Positions 20,553 through 33,085 of a stretch of DNA of 64,000 nt are shown in pieces. Location: NCBI GenBank assembly GCA_018287875.1, contig JAGVVL010000009.1, positions 1 through 64,000 on the forward strand. Reading direction: 5' to 3'. The stretch is from Nigrospora sphaerica (Eukaryota; Ascomycota; Sordariomycetes; Amphisphaeriales; Apiosporaceae). The translations under genes and the position numbers were made by a program. The stretch's first letter is position 1. Each line of letters begins with the position of its first letter. The notes beneath the pieces are model-generated. The model was not told the origin of the DNA. It was given only the letters and a program-made list of their open reading frames with translations, and searched no databases.

Positions 20553-23500
20553 CTAGGTTTGCGAGAAATGAAAGACAAGGACCTGGCCCGACGAGCAGCC
20601 GAGGACGACATTCGTGCCTCCTTCCACCGAGGCCACGGCGGAAGAGCTCGGGCGATATTCCGAAGGGAGCCAGAGCACTGGTAAGGATTGCTTCTGAATC
20701 CAGACACGGTCCTTACTAAGACCATAATCTTGCTGGTCCGCGGGCTTCGGCTTCTGCGGATACTGATTCAATGGGACCACGTCGTCTATGTGAACGGTGC
20801 CATTGTCGGTATAAAGCAGCGTCCCGGACAGGTCAAACGAGACAAAGGAGCTGGAGCCAACCCCGAGCGTCGCCTCGCACTTGCCCGTGGCCGCGTCCCA
20901 GACCTTGGCGGTCTCGTCGCCCGACGCCGTGGCGACGCGCCGCCCGTCGGCCGAGAAGACGGCCGAGTAGACGATGGCCGTGTGGCCCTCGAGCGTCGCC
21001 TCGCACTTGCCCGTGGCCGCGTCCCAGACCTTGGCGGTCTCGTCGCCCGACGCCGTGGCGACGCGCCGCCCGTCGACCGAGAAGACGGCCGAGTAGACGA
21101 TGGCCGTGTGGTCCTCGAGCGTCGCCTCGCACTTGCCCGTGGCCGCGTCCCAGACCTTGGCGGTCTGGTCGCCCGACACCGTGGCGACGCGCCGCCCGTC
21201 GGCCGAGAAGACGGCCGAGTAGACGGAGGCCGTGTGGCCCTCGAGCGTCGCTAAGCAGGGACTCCATTGCTCTCCTATATTTGTCCTACACTGGACCCAA
21301 TGGGGCGCTTCGTGCAGAAAAAGGCCTCGAACCAAGCTCTGTCTGGGGCTGAATACAAGTGCTGATGCGTACGTTTGAAGTGGTCGACTTTCTATTAGTA
21401 CTCGGTAGCTTTGCGTAAACCGATACGCATCGCGAGCTAGAGCTTCGCCTTGAGATGATCCCGATTGCGTCTTCGCGCTGTTAGCCGTAAATCAGAGGGT
21501 AGAAGAAACATAGACTCGCCTGTATATAGTCGATAAGCCTCTCCAAAGCTAAGACCCCCTCGGACATGCCCCTCAGCAGACTCATAGACTCGAGCCAGTA
21601 GAGGAAGCTGCTTTGTAGAAACCTGTGTACTAACCCGCCGTCTTGTACATCATCCCTACCCGATGCCTTACAGGAGTCCACTAGGTGGTTGACCCAGTAC
21701 AGGCAAGAGTACTTGATTGTCGCCAGTGGATCGGGCGAGGGCGGGGTGACTTGATCGATGTGGACGCCAGGCTCATGCAGGCTGTACATATCGCGTGTGA
21801 GTGTCCGTGACATAGCCTCGATCGAATTGAAGAGAATCTGACCATGGACGGCTGCTTGCGTTTCGGGGAAAAGAACGGCCGATTGCTCCCTTATCAAGAA
21901 GTCCTTCGCTGACTGGTGTACAAAGTAGACCGTGTCCTCGCGAACCGTAAGGAAGGAGCCGCATTGTTGTATGACCATGCCGAGGTATTCGCAGTTATCC
22001 GGTATCTCTCGACATTCGTCAATGAACGTGGTTAACTCCACTATCGAGGATGGCTGGTACGTTGTCGCTACCACAGCCAGGATTCGTTCACATATCTCTT
22101 TGTCATCCGATTTAAAAATCTGCTGCATCATCTGCAGGTAAAGATTGTCTAATCCGGGTGGAAAGCTCTGCACTCTTTTTAGGGCCCTCCATTTATCCGT
22201 CTTCTCGAGTCCCTGACAAACTAAGGCGACCCAGAGGAAGGTGCCATCGGCATTTGACGATAGGTATCGGCGAACTTTGTCGGCGGTGTCGTCTCGGTAG
22301 CCCTTGCGCTGGGTGAGTTGAGCCACCTTGACCGTGATGTAGCTGTCCACGGCTGCTGCGACGGACACAGCATTGATCTCCAGTGATAGCTTCTGCGCCA
22401 CGTTATGTAATAGTTCCTCGATCTGTGTCCAGTTGCGGCTTGAGACGAGCCATTTGGCGCGAGTTGATCGCGAGGTCTGGGCAATCAGGTTGAGGAGCCG
22501 TGGCAGGTCCTTCATACACTCGTCTAATGCATCGACCACAAGACAGACCCCCTCTAGTCTGGGATCCTCGAGGATGTTGGTCAAGATCTCGCATAGCGCC
22601 TGCCAGGCATTGGTGTCCTCGAAGAGCCCCTTACCAGCGGTGCTGTATTTCTCCTCTATGTGCGAAAGGAGGGTGGCGTCCTTCTCGAGAAGCATAGAGA
22701 TTAGACCGCGCACTACAGCCGTGGCGGTGTTGATGCGTTTGTCCGTGGCTTGGCAGAAGAAGTAGGCGAGGACGCTTCCCTCGGCCGGCGATTTCTCGAG
22801 CTCGTCGATGATGCCGCAGAGGAGCATGGTCTTGCCCTTGCCCGGATCGCCCTTGACCCAGAGTAACCGCTGGTCCTCGTCGTCGCGCCATTGACGGAAG
22901 TCGGAATTGTTGAGTACCCAGACGTACGAATCCGCGAGCAGGCCGCCTTTCGTTTCTTGGATGCGTGTCTTATCGTGGCGCGGGTCGGTAACACGCAGGT
23001 CAGCGATACATCGCTTGCCAGTTTCGCTGACTGACTCTCTGCCTAGAAATAAGGGCATTAGCAATGAAGCGTGGTTTGAAATAGCTCGCTTGCTATCGCC
23101 CGCTTGCTATCCCCCGCTTGTTATCGCCCGCTTAAGAGGAGCTTTATAAGCACCTACCGATCTCTTTCCGTAGTCGGCGGAACGCTTTTTCCTCCCCCTC
23201 ACTGTAAAGCAACGGCAGGTGAACGTCAAAGATCCCAAATAGCGAGTACGCTCGATCCTCGGCGCGTTTCGTTTGGCGATTCCCTAGCCAAGAAAATCGA
23301 TCGTTGATGCTAAAGTCGGCTAGCGGTTTTCCCCGGAGGGCATCGATAGGAATCCTTGTGATCTCGTGGAGCAGCGCCTTGAGTGAGGCCTTGTCGCCTA
23401 GTTGCCGGCCCTCTGCTGAGAAGAACGTGACCGACTTTGGGGCAAGCAACTCCTGAAGGGTCCAGCCGCGGGTAAACCATCGGCTTTTCCGGAAGGCTTG

Positions 23501-23884
23501 CTCCCACGTTAAGCGGGGCGTCCCTTCGCTGTCGCTGTCGAGTAGGGAAACGTCGGGTAGGTAGACATAGCACTTAGCAGCGTTCTGGTACCAGCGAAAC
23601 ATGGAGTTGATCGCCTCGGTAAGCTCGGCGCTACTCGACTTGTCGATGCAGCATGTGTCGACCCAGAAGTAATCCAGGCCATCCGCAGCGGCTTGCTGGC
23701 CGCAAAAAGTAAGCTTCTCGTACCCCTCCTTATGCTTGCCTGCGTGGTTTTGGATGTCCTGGAAGGTGATCTCTTGCTCGTCGGCTCCCCATGTGTGCGA
23801 TAGGATGGCGTAAGGCGGGAGCTTGTCGATGCGATCCTCCGTTAGGCTCAAGAGCCCATCGCTCTGACGTTGTAGGAGGCGCAT
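20553..23884 (-). CDS. HET-NACHT-WD40 NLR-like protein, possible frameshift
   Basis: A HET-E-like incompatibility or innate-recognition protein. Exon 1 (23884-23158) encodes an N-terminal HET domain with YAILSHTWG, WVDTCCIDK and RGWTLQELLAP. An intron (23157-23043) joins it in phase to a NACHT NTPase with Walker A GDPGKGKT and Walker B LVVDALDEC (from 23042). That frame stops at 21481. The expected linker (RPLQTYASALVFSPRQSLV) and three WD40 repeats continue from about 21464 to 20553 in another frame. I found no intron with correct phase to join them, so either a frameshift has separated sensor from NTPase or a splice site was missed. In this family the WD40 end recognises a ligand and the HET domain triggers cell death. 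If the frameshift is real, the product is a HET-NACHT protein lacking its sensor. Confidence 0.82.
20866..21243 (-). repeat. Three near-identical 126-bp WD40 units
   Basis: Three consecutive 126-bp units encode 42-residue WD40 repeats (LEGHTAxVYSAVFSxDGRRV then AKVWDAATGKCEAT). They differ at only a few positions, and the unit is very GC-rich. Such internal homogeneity is known for fungal NWD genes, where repeat shuffling changes recognition. Confidence 0.88.
23081..23134. repeat. 14-bp repeat inside the NLR intron
   Basis: About three and a half copies of a 14-bp unit (minus strand GCGGGCGATAGCAA) fill the middle of the intron between the HET and NACHT exons, making it longer (115 nt) than the other introns here. 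Confidence 0.8.
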
Positions 23885-24834
23885 GGCGCTTTGCGTGATC
23901 GTGCGAGAGGAAGAGAACGAAACGAGGCCAGCTGCAAGAAGCAGCAGGTGTCCGGCTATGTAAGGTTATCCAGGCGGCGCAGCGCTCTGTCTTGGGCATC
24001 GCCAAGCTGAGGGGCGCTGTGCATGCATGATAAGCAAGCATGGGACAGCAGGCCGACCTCCTTTGCGTGCAGCGAAGCCACAACCGTCCCTACTGGGTGT
24101 ACCACCAGAACAATCAATGCGATGCGATTCTAGCTGGCGAAGCAGAGCTGAACGAAATCGCACTGTCATGCCGAGCCTTTGCGCAGGCATTGCTAACGCA
24201 GTGCACAGGTGTCGTGCGTAGGTATGGAAAAGGCACAACAGCACCAATGCCCACTTGCTTCCAGGTGCTGTGGTCGCGCACGCGTCCTTGTGTGGGGTAC
24301 CGGGTCGCTTTGCTGGTACAGCGCGGGGCAGATCGAGGCCACAGGATCCATCCCTAGATTTTTCTTCGAGGGCCCCTAGCTTTTACACGACCCCGCCTAA
24401 TGCGTAGTTGGACAACGCGCCTGACCTAACACCTCCCTACCACAACCGGCGCCACGCCAAGATGGAGAATCCTTTCGACCCCGATGCCCGATGACAAGAA
24501 GTATGGCTTGCGGTACCTAGCCCGCCACCTACCGAACCGTACGCAAAGATGAAGAAGCACGATCTGGCTGTGCACCGTTCGAAAGACGACTGTGCGCGTT
24601 ATGGCCGTATAGGGGACTGCAGACAGTCGGGCAGCTGGCTAGGCTGCTCGTGGACCATCGTACTCGCAGATGCGCTTGCCGACAGTGTGGCTTCACCCTA
24701 TGTACTGGTGCACTGCACAGAAGCCCCCCTGTTACCTGCCGCTAGCTAGGACTCTGTATTGTAAGATTGAGAAAGGAGAGTGGACATCACGGTTCCCTTG
24801 AGACATGCGATAACGTGTCTTGGGAGATATATTA
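23885..24834. other. NLR upstream region, no gene
   Basis: Probable promoter side of the NLR gene. Open frames in 24027-24357 and 24549-24749 carry no domain I recognise. Confidence 0.45.
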
Positions 24835-25250
24835 GACATGGCTGAGAAGGAGCTGCGAATAGCAAAACCGAGCATGCTTCCTCTGCGATGCAAGCGTAAT
24901 AGCCTCAGCGTGGTCATGGAACAATGGCAGCGATCATTGGCCGCCCTCGTGGAGAGGAATGGGATAGGCCAGCGCGTGGCCTCTGTTCGCCGAGAAGCGC
25001 GTTATGACGTGCCTGGGGAGAGTGCGGGGCTATCCAGCACGCGGTCCATGAGTCCAGGCGGGCCACGAGCCCAGAAAGCACGCGACGTGAGGCACCGAAA
25101 GAAACCATCCTGTTCTCGCTTCGCGTGTCCGCGACCCATCATTCCAAGCGAGCCACGCATCACGAAAGTACCCAATGGGCATGCTCGCTCCCGACGGCTG
25201 GCCACCACGAGGGGGGTGCCTGGGCCTCGCCGGACGCGCAACTGGCCACC
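24835..25250 (+). repeat. Diverged repeat flanking the NLR, right copy
   Basis: Partner of 19220-19600 in direct orientation about 5.6 kb away, so the two copies bracket the NLR gene. It reads open for 217 codons at 24820-25473, but the matching frame of the other copy is altered, and the Arg/Pro-rich sequence is not recognisable. Confidence 0.65.
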
Positions 25251-26314
25251 CTGCGGCGCAGTTCTCCTACGTCCATCGAGCGGCGAACCTAGCATGCTTA
25301 TAGTTGCGTACGCTGCGGACAGCGTGACGCCACGCGACTGGGGGGGTTCTTTGTCACGCAAGGTCTCGCTTCCGAAACTACATAACCGCAGTACCTCGTC
25401 TTGTTCCAATGTACCATACACAAGTCTGACGAACGACGGACGCCTCGCCCGCCCTCGCCAGCCGAGACCCTAAAGCCCCCGCAAATCGAGCCGCGCCCGC
25501 CATCCAGCGCGCCTTGCCCCGTACCTCGACCTGTAGCTGGCCACGACGCGAACTCGTCCATGACCCACGAAGTAAAACAGCAAGAGGAGGAACAGAACAG
25601 GCGCGCGAAGCTTTCCGCTCCCGGGGCGCGGGACGGCCCGTGGCTCGGTCTACCATAGGACGCGCGGACTCGGTCGTCGTTGCAGGGTAGGCCTGCATTA
25701 AGCCGACGGCCGTGCTGGTCCACGAACCCTCCTCGCGTACCGGTCCGAACCCGCCAGAGAGGCTCGGCGTATTCCAGCTATCTCGCCGGACCCATGATGC
25801 AGCAGGCGCTCTGTTTCGGAGGCGCGGGTGGCCTCCGGGGCCCCATGGCACTGCAGGCTGGACGACCTGGCTCTTTCTTCTACCCTGGGCATTGCCAACG
25901 GCTGTGCCGTGAACAGGGGCGTCCCCGTTCCCGGCGTGTCCCTAGGCTTCTGCCCTAAGGGCGCCCTGACGATGGTGAATTGCGGTAGGCCCCCTCTCGT
26001 CACAACCACGCCCGGCATGCCGTGATCTCCACCTCCGTCACTTCATTACTCGTGTCCACTGCCTACGCGAGTCTCCCCTTGCTTCCTTGGCCTTCTCTTA
26101 TGGTGCGCTTCTCCGGGTTGCCTTGGAATTAGGGAGGGACCCCCAAAGCGGTCGTTCAGGACCGCCCGCGACTGTCGACTTGGCTACACAGGATGGCAGA
26201 GGAAGTCTCCGAGATCAAAAGGAGGGGGAAATACGAAGCCGTTCAGTAGACTACATATGAGAGCAAAATGCCCTTTGCCTATGTTCCTGTATAGAAGAAG
26301 GGCCATCGAGATAA
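25251..26314. other. GC-rich gene-free region
   Basis: Overlapping Arg/Pro/Gly-rich open frames on both strands come from high GC content. No gene is supported. Confidence 0.45.
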
Positions 26315-27492
26315 TCATGGGTCATCCCAGTGGTACATGGCTTGAAATGCTTCAGAAGCTGCTTTGCGTGTCGACTCCGCAATTCTTCGCGAGGAGCATC
26401 CAACCGATCTATAGGTGTCCTCCAGCGAAAGTAGCCTGTAGCGCATCGCCATAGTCTCCACCCTGCACGCCGAAATTGGCACCTTTTTCGAGAAGCAGCC
26501 GAACGACCTCTTCGTGGGCCCCAGCGAAAGCAGCCTGCAACGCGGTGCCAAAGTAACCATCCTGCGCGTGCACATCGGCACTCTTCTCGAGGAGCATCCG
26601 AACGATGGCCAGGCGTCCTCTGGCGGAAGCTGCCTGCAGCGCGGTGCCGTACTCGCCGCCTTGCGCGTTGACGTTAGCACCCTTCTCAGGAGTAGCCTAA
26701 CGATCTCTGCGCGCCCTCCAGCGGAAGCCGCCTGCAGCCCATTGCCGAGAGAACCACCCAATGTGTTGACGCGCGCGCCGTTTTCGAGGAGCAGCGCTGT
26801 AATCTCGCAGTCACCGCCCGCCGCGGCCGCTTGCAGAGCAGTGCCATGATAGCCACCGTGCGCGTTCACGTCGGCGCCCTGTTGGAGAAGAAACTCCACA
26901 ATATCTCGCTGCCTCCCAGCGGACGCAGCCTGCAGTGCGTGGCCGTAATGGCCTCCTGCACAATTCACGAGAGCGCCCTTTTCAAAGAGCAATCGTACAA
27001 TGTCTAGGTGCCCCCTAGACGAAGCGGCCTGCAGCGCGTTGCCGTAGTAGCCGCGTTGCGTGCTGACGTCGGCGCTCACCTCGAGCAGCAGCTGAACGAT
27101 CTCTCGGATGCCTTTCCATGAAGCAGCCCGCCACTCGGCTTGTTATCCGCAACGTGAAGTGGTGTATTGGTCGTGCCATCGCCAAATGCGGATCACTAAA
27201 AGACCTTGCTCTATCCGAGGCAGCAAGCTTCCATGATGAGGGATACATCTTCAATGGAATCCTGGGCATAATCCCTTTCGAGTCTCTGACCAGCAACTGG
27301 CTTCGCGTGTATACCCCTACTCTGGCATGGATGCCCGGCTTCTACAAACACCGCCTCCCAGACATCGCCATGGAACCTACTTTGGAATTTTTGGCATATG
27401 GTACGATACTGTGCAAGTGGTACATTGAAGTAAGAGCCCAAGGCAGCCTGTACGGCCCGCTCAACCCGGGCTACCACGGGTAGTTCGACCAC
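26315..27492 (-). pseudogene. Decayed ankyrin-repeat gene
   Basis: At least seven ankyrin repeats are visible, such as GNALQAASSRGHLDIVRLLF and TALQAAAAGGDCEITALLLE, but they are split over frames. Near 26690 a missing base moves the sequence from one frame to another, where repeats continue (TALQAAFAGAHEEVVRLLLE) until a stop near 26413. Upstream, an NTPLHVA-like fragment and the 27492-27211 frame ending in a stop (LIMEACCLG) lie in yet other frames. Ankyrin proteins often accompany NLRs in fungal accessory DNA and act in protein binding. With at least two frameshifts and stops this copy is not expected to make a full protein. Confidence 0.78.
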
Positions 27493-29568
27493 CTTGAGTG
27501 CCTGCGTTTACCAGTATAAATCGAAGTCCAAGCCTTGACATCTACCGTTCGTCAGTTGCAGAATCCTGCAAGATCGCGCGGAGGACCTCGAAGCTCAAGA
27601 AGATAATTAGATGGGCGACCTGTGGGCTATTGTATTGAAATTTGGGTCTGTTCCGTGTCACGGCTTTTGGTGTTGTCTTAAACGCACGTTTGATGTAATC
27701 TACAAATTTCCATCCCTAACCATCAGAAAGTAGCTTAGGAATGAATTCTTAGGCATAATGAACATTCGGCTTCATCACATGGAGTTGAAAGCACGATCCA
27801 GGCGTTCCATAGTTCGGCCAATTTTCTTTTCTCAATTATTCCCCTCACTGGTGGCTGATTACCGTGTATGCTAGCCTGCCTTCTTGTTTTGCTTTATCAT
27901 CTCTTCCCAAGCTTGCCGTTCATTCGGCCTACAGCCCGCTACATAGTCGTCAACTGAGGACAAAACTCTCCGTCTACATAGGTGAGCAACTTACGGCACT
28001 TATCCTTCCTAAAGGTTCCGTCAGCGTCCCTTCCGTAAGGGTATCGTCAAACCTACCTGAATTCACCCATGGTAATATTTTTTGGACATGGCTTCTGTGT
28101 TCTTATGTAGGTTGAACACCACGACTGAACGAGGAACCGGAAGTGCCCGCAAGTGTATTCGACCTGTGAGTGATTAAAATCGGCGTTCCGATATGATGTT
28201 GGTTATCTCACCTGCGTGTGATTGCACATTGGAGCGGCAATACGAAATTCCGAGCGAAAGCTTAACGAATACGATTTCAAGGCTTTCTAGCATGAGATGA
28301 AGATGAATTCTGTGGTTGCTTTATCGTCGGGGCGGTTCCCTTTTTAAAGAACAGGCGAACCATCACAGTCAAGACAGGGAGGAGACCCCAGGCGCCGCGG
28401 TGCATCAGAGCCGAGTACGGTAGATCGATATGCATCAAAACTCTGTACCGTGGCCCTATAGCGCTTGCACAGGGCCAATATCTTGTAGGTACCTTTCACC
28501 ACGGTGGCCTCCCATAGCTCCCCGCAAATGGTTTCCACGTCTGGCATTCGGCCCCTATCTTCCGCCTGAAGATGGTTTTTATATCTTCTGTTATTATCAC
28601 CATAATCGAGTGTACTAGATCGTTATAGTGGGTATATGGTATGAACATATTGTAGAGATAGGTAGTCAGGGGTGAGCAGTGGGTTGAGCTAGGGATCGCA
28701 GGAACGCTGTCCGGAGTATGACCAGGAAGTCGGGATTGTTGCCCACGAACGGCAAGGTTCTTAAAAGGGCCATGTCCATACGAATTTTATGGTCTTAGCT
28801 CTTTGCTGCCTCTGTTACGTAGATGACTTTTTGGCATTCACGGCTAAAAAATCCATGTTATCGGATTAGCTGGACGTTCCCATACGAGATTGCGCGATGA
28901 CCCTACGCTCACCCCTGCATAATGACTACCGACACCCCATATATAAAGTCTGCGCCTGTGGTACACCGTTTTGCCCTAGATGCGAGCGAGAGGTCCGTAG
29001 GGACGTGCTTCGTGGTACTTGATTCTCTGCAGGGGGCCTTATCGTACCTGAACGTCCCCTGTCCACAGGATGCAGTGGCGCCGGCCATTGCACCCTTGCA
29101 CCCTTGTTGCCTGTATCAAGTGGGCAAGGCACGCTAACATAGCAAGCAGCCGAGGGCGGATGCTGACATAACCAGTGTGTCCAGGACTTTCCAGAGGCCC
29201 TCTCACTTCCGCCTTGGCCACGGTCGTTGCCTGCGTATCGTGGAGCCTAGCTGTCCGCATCACGGACTCGCGCGATCTGTGCACTCCGCAGATGATGGGT
29301 TTAGTCTACACGCAAGAAATCGCTGCATTAAGCAAGACGAAAACAGAATAAAAAAAGTGCCAGGCGTGCTAAACGCTCTCAATTTCTTGCTCTCCGTCTA
29401 ACGCAGCTCTCACACCTGTGTTTTTACCACCTATGACACCGCCTCACTATCGAACGAAACACATGTGCCTCGCGTCCCAAGTTCCCCCTATTCGTCACTA
29501 TTGACCCCATCCTCGCCTTCCTCGATAAAGAGTGCCTTCAGCGCGGCCTCCAGATCTTCAATTCCTTC
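27493..29568. other. Gene-free spacer
   Basis: No supported gene over 2 kb. Short frames at 27864-28115 and 28922-29137 lack domains and splice context. Confidence 0.5.
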
Positions 29569-31361
29569 CTACCTTCGGTATGCTACGGCAAATTGATGCT
29601 TTGTCTCGTCGTACACTAGCGATATTCCGGGCTTGGCCAAGCAGACACCAAGCCACAGGACTCTCTCTCTGCGCTCCTCCATCATGGATGTCATCTCGAA
29701 GTGCTGTTCGTCGTAATCTACTGGTTCAGAGAACCAATCGGAGGGAAAGTATGTCTCGGCCCAAGGCAAGCCCCTCATGGCGAAGTCTTCTGGGAGGGGG
29801 CGTGGTGATCCCTTCGCTGGACGTGGGAACTCGTCGCTGTGGATCCTGTCATAATTATGGTAGCATGGAAGGAGTGAATTCAGAAGCTCACTGAGCAACT
29901 TCCATGGAAAGGCGCCGTCGATGTGGTCCATGGCGGAAGGGTATGATTTCAGGTGCGACAGGAAGACCAGAACGACATGGACGTAAGGAAGGATATCAAG
30001 GTTCCCAAGGCAGCAGAACACCTTTTCGTGCGTGCCGCTGGCCAGATGGAGGGCTTGCTCCAACTGTTTCTCCGCCCCCTGGTCGCTCGCCTCAGTGATA
30101 TCCACGGCCTCTGCCGCCTTGCCCGTGCGCTGGGGCTGGAGTGTCCTGTAGAGGGCGTTTTCACCTTTGCAATAGGACAGCAGCGAGATGCAGATCGTGA
30201 TAGCCATTAGATACCTGGTCTCGGTCAGCTTGTCTGGGCTCTTGATGCAGGCAGATATGGCGCCACGCACCCTGGCTCCGTCCACCTTATGGCTTTTCTG
30301 ATGTCGTCGTCTAAGCTGCCGACAAACTCGGCAACGGTGGAATCGTATTCCTCCATCATCTTGCCACTGAACAGAATCCCATTTGCTTTCACAAATGCCG
30401 TATGGATAGACAGCTTCCTGTATGGCTGGTCGGCGGCAGCGCTCAGGAGAGGATCGAACAACGTCATGATGGAGTCGTGGGCTTGGTTGTGAGGGGTAGC
30501 CACGCAGAGTGATTTCGTGTAATAAAACAGCTGCCACAGCGCATCAGGGCGAGACAGGATGGCCAGGTGATGGTATAAACGACCCGTCGTCGGCTCTTTG
30601 TCTGAGGCCTTGGAATACCATTGACGCGAGACCAACGTCCAGAGCTCTCGGTCCCGGATATCTTTGTCCTCAATCGCCATCCTGTAGCGCGCGACATCCC
30701 CCAAGCATTCCATCCACGTACCCTGGAAAGCAGGCACTGTTTCGTGCAGCAGAGCCAGCATAGAGTACGCCATATAAATAAAGGTCAGCGTGTGTTCTCG
30801 TGACGCCGGTAAATGGCGCCACAGGAGCTTCAGAAACGAGTGAATGCCATATCTCCACATACGAGCCAGCATTTTGTATTTAGAGGCCAGTCTTCGAAGG
30901 GCCGGGCTGGCGAACGGGTGCTGAGACGCCAGAAGGACGTCATGGTGTTCCTGCAGCAGAGTGCGGTGAAGGGCAATAAGGGCTTGCCACTGTTCGTTGT
31001 TAAGCTCTGCATCGCCTTGTGTGCTCTGAGAACTGGCAACCTCAACACATTTGGACTCAACCATGCAAAGACCTGCGTAAATGCCCTTCACCTCGGCAAC
31101 AAGCCGTTCCTGGCTGATTGGTGGAGTTTCAAGCTGTTTGATCAATTCCAGGCTGGCATGGTCTTCTTCCCCCTGTGGAGATCGCGAGTGGATCAAAAGT
31201 CCCGTGTCCTCTGCATCCTTGATGTCGAGCCGGTCCTTCATCTGTACGACTCTCGGTTGACTCTCAGGCGCTGCTGAGCTTGATGAAGGTTGACTAATAG
31301 TTTCCCTGGCACTGACGAAAGTTAAATAAGAAACCTTCCAGCTAAGTAAACAAACGTACAT
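29569..31361 (-). pseudogene. Est1-type DNA/RNA-binding domain protein, frameshifted
   Basis: Two overlapping frames together give one protein of the fungal Est1/SMG-type family. The first (to 30225) carries the helical 14-3-3-like part with EQWQALIALHRTLLQEHHD, ALRRLASKYKMLARMWRYGI and GRLYHHLAILSRPDALWQLF. The second (to 29569) carries the C-terminal part ending RPLPEDFAMRGLPWAETYF, then MMEERRERVLWLG. The switch happens near 30230-30265, after WTEPG, where no in-phase intron of normal size is visible, so a one-base indel is likely. The first ATG at 31361 is doubtful because GTACGT there looks like a donor, with an acceptor near 31313; the true start may be further upstream. Relatives act in nonsense-mediated decay or telomere biology, but the expanded fungal copies have no known role. 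Confidence 0.7.
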
Positions 31362-33085
31362 AATGCTAAGCTGCTCGGTGGTTTCTGTTGTCGTTTCGAG
31401 ATACTGGGATCAACTTCGGTCTTGTCAACCTGGTCACAAGGAGTCTGCAGAGGTAACTGTGCACCCTAGCAACTCTGGTGCAGATTCGAGAGCCAGAAAG
31501 GGGGTTTAATGGTTTCCGGTTGGTGTGCTTCTTCGGTGTCTGATTAGAGGTTCTAGGCTACGTAGGTGGGCTCTCTTTAATACCCACATTTCGAGACGCG
31601 TGCACTACGTGAACATGTTCTCTATGAATCTTCCATTCCAAAAAGGTTACCAGGTCAACCGCATAAGGCAACCACAAGGCAACTATAAGGCAACTAAACT
31701 AATGCACACAAAAAATCCTATCACAGCCGGATGGCAGGAAGCCTCGTGTGAAGTAATACCCTGGCTTGCTGTTGGCCGTCTTTGTTAGCCTTCACCAACT
31801 AAGGCCCGACTGACGCAGAGTCCTCTGGCGCAAGCCTTCTGATGGCTTCAAGCTAAGCGTATATAATTATATACAAACCGCCAAAATAAGAGCGCAGCGT
31901 GCGAGCTGCAGTACTTTAAGCACAGGTTTTAGGCGTGAAATTAGGAGTGGCCGCAGGAGTGTTCGTCTCCCTAGAAAATAGATCTAGCGTGTTAGCACGG
32001 TCCTCCTAACCTCATCTCCTTATGACCGTAAATTCAGGGGTGGGTCGTTCGGAGTGTTTGAAGGCTCACGAGGGGATGAAGGTAAGCAAGGTTTCGGACA
32101 GGAGATGAAGAAGCATGACTATGGTTGCCTTGTGTTAGGCATCTGCCTCTGGAGATTGTGCGAACCACCGCCACCTGGGCTTAAAAGCATGGATTCAGTA
32201 AAGCCGGTGGATATGGCCGTGTCTCGGCCTCGTATTTGTGACTTCATCATTCCGAGGTGTGATTCGAGGCTTGTTCTGACCGGCATGGTCTAGTACTGTC
32301 TCTCACAGGTTCTGTATCGGCCTCGTAAAGCTCCCATGATGTGGACCTGGCATATGCCTTACGTTATCCAGTGGCTATCTTCCTGGCCAGATACGTTTGA
32401 CAAGCCAATTTTCGAGTCCACCTAGACCTGAGGCTGTCGGGGCCAGATGGCAATACATCAATATCAGAAAGTTTGGTTCCAGTGGATGACTTTACAAGCA
32501 GTACATACTATCTAAGCCGTTGCAATGCCATTGAGACTGACATCAACACGAGCCGGTGCAGAATAACCTGAGTCCACGACAGGCTTCATTGCCGCACCAT
32601 GCATTAATGCCTACGCATAATGGCTTACGACTCGGTAGTCATCCACACCCTTCATGACCACAGGAACGACTGGTTATGGAGAGGCTTGCCATCCTGTATC
32701 AGTGGAATTTGGAAACCAAAGAGGAATGGATGAAAGATGGGGTGGAAGACGAGGGGTACATCAAGTTCTTGCGGGAGCATCAATCATAACATAACCTTGG
32801 CACTGTGATACACCGTTATCGCCCAACGCCCAACCCTTTTGTTAGCGATTCCACGAAGACAAGAGAACATTATAGTCATTGACCACGAACTGTTTTTGTC
32901 GCTGTTTCGAACTGAGCGACAGTAACGCACTAATTAAAACAGATTTCCTTCAAATCTGCACGATTTCCGACGGATATAAACCTCTTGGAACGTGCCCGGT
33001 AAGGCCTAGTCGTTTCACGTGACTGGAGATAGGTGGAGCGGATAAAGCGGGTAGGGGTCAAGAACTCAAGGGGTTGTTTCCACAC
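31362..33085. other. Gene-free spacer, one possible fragment
   Basis: No complete gene. A 37-residue + strand frame at 32676-32789 (MERLAILYQWNLETKEEW..) looks like the C-terminus of a protein but has no visible upstream part; it could be a gene relic. Confidence 0.4.

Noticed and set aside
20688..21352. Long Arg-rich frames antisense to the WD40 repeats
   Set aside because: They mirror the three GC-rich repeats in other frames; the minus-strand WD40 reading explains the sequence.
24820..25473. 217-codon + strand frame near the NLR
   Set aside because: It lies in a diverged repeat whose other copy does not keep the frame; there is no recognisable domain.
25298..26018. Several overlapping 100-157 codon frames on both strands
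   Set aside because: High GC content removes stops; compositions are Arg/Pro/Gly-rich with no motif.
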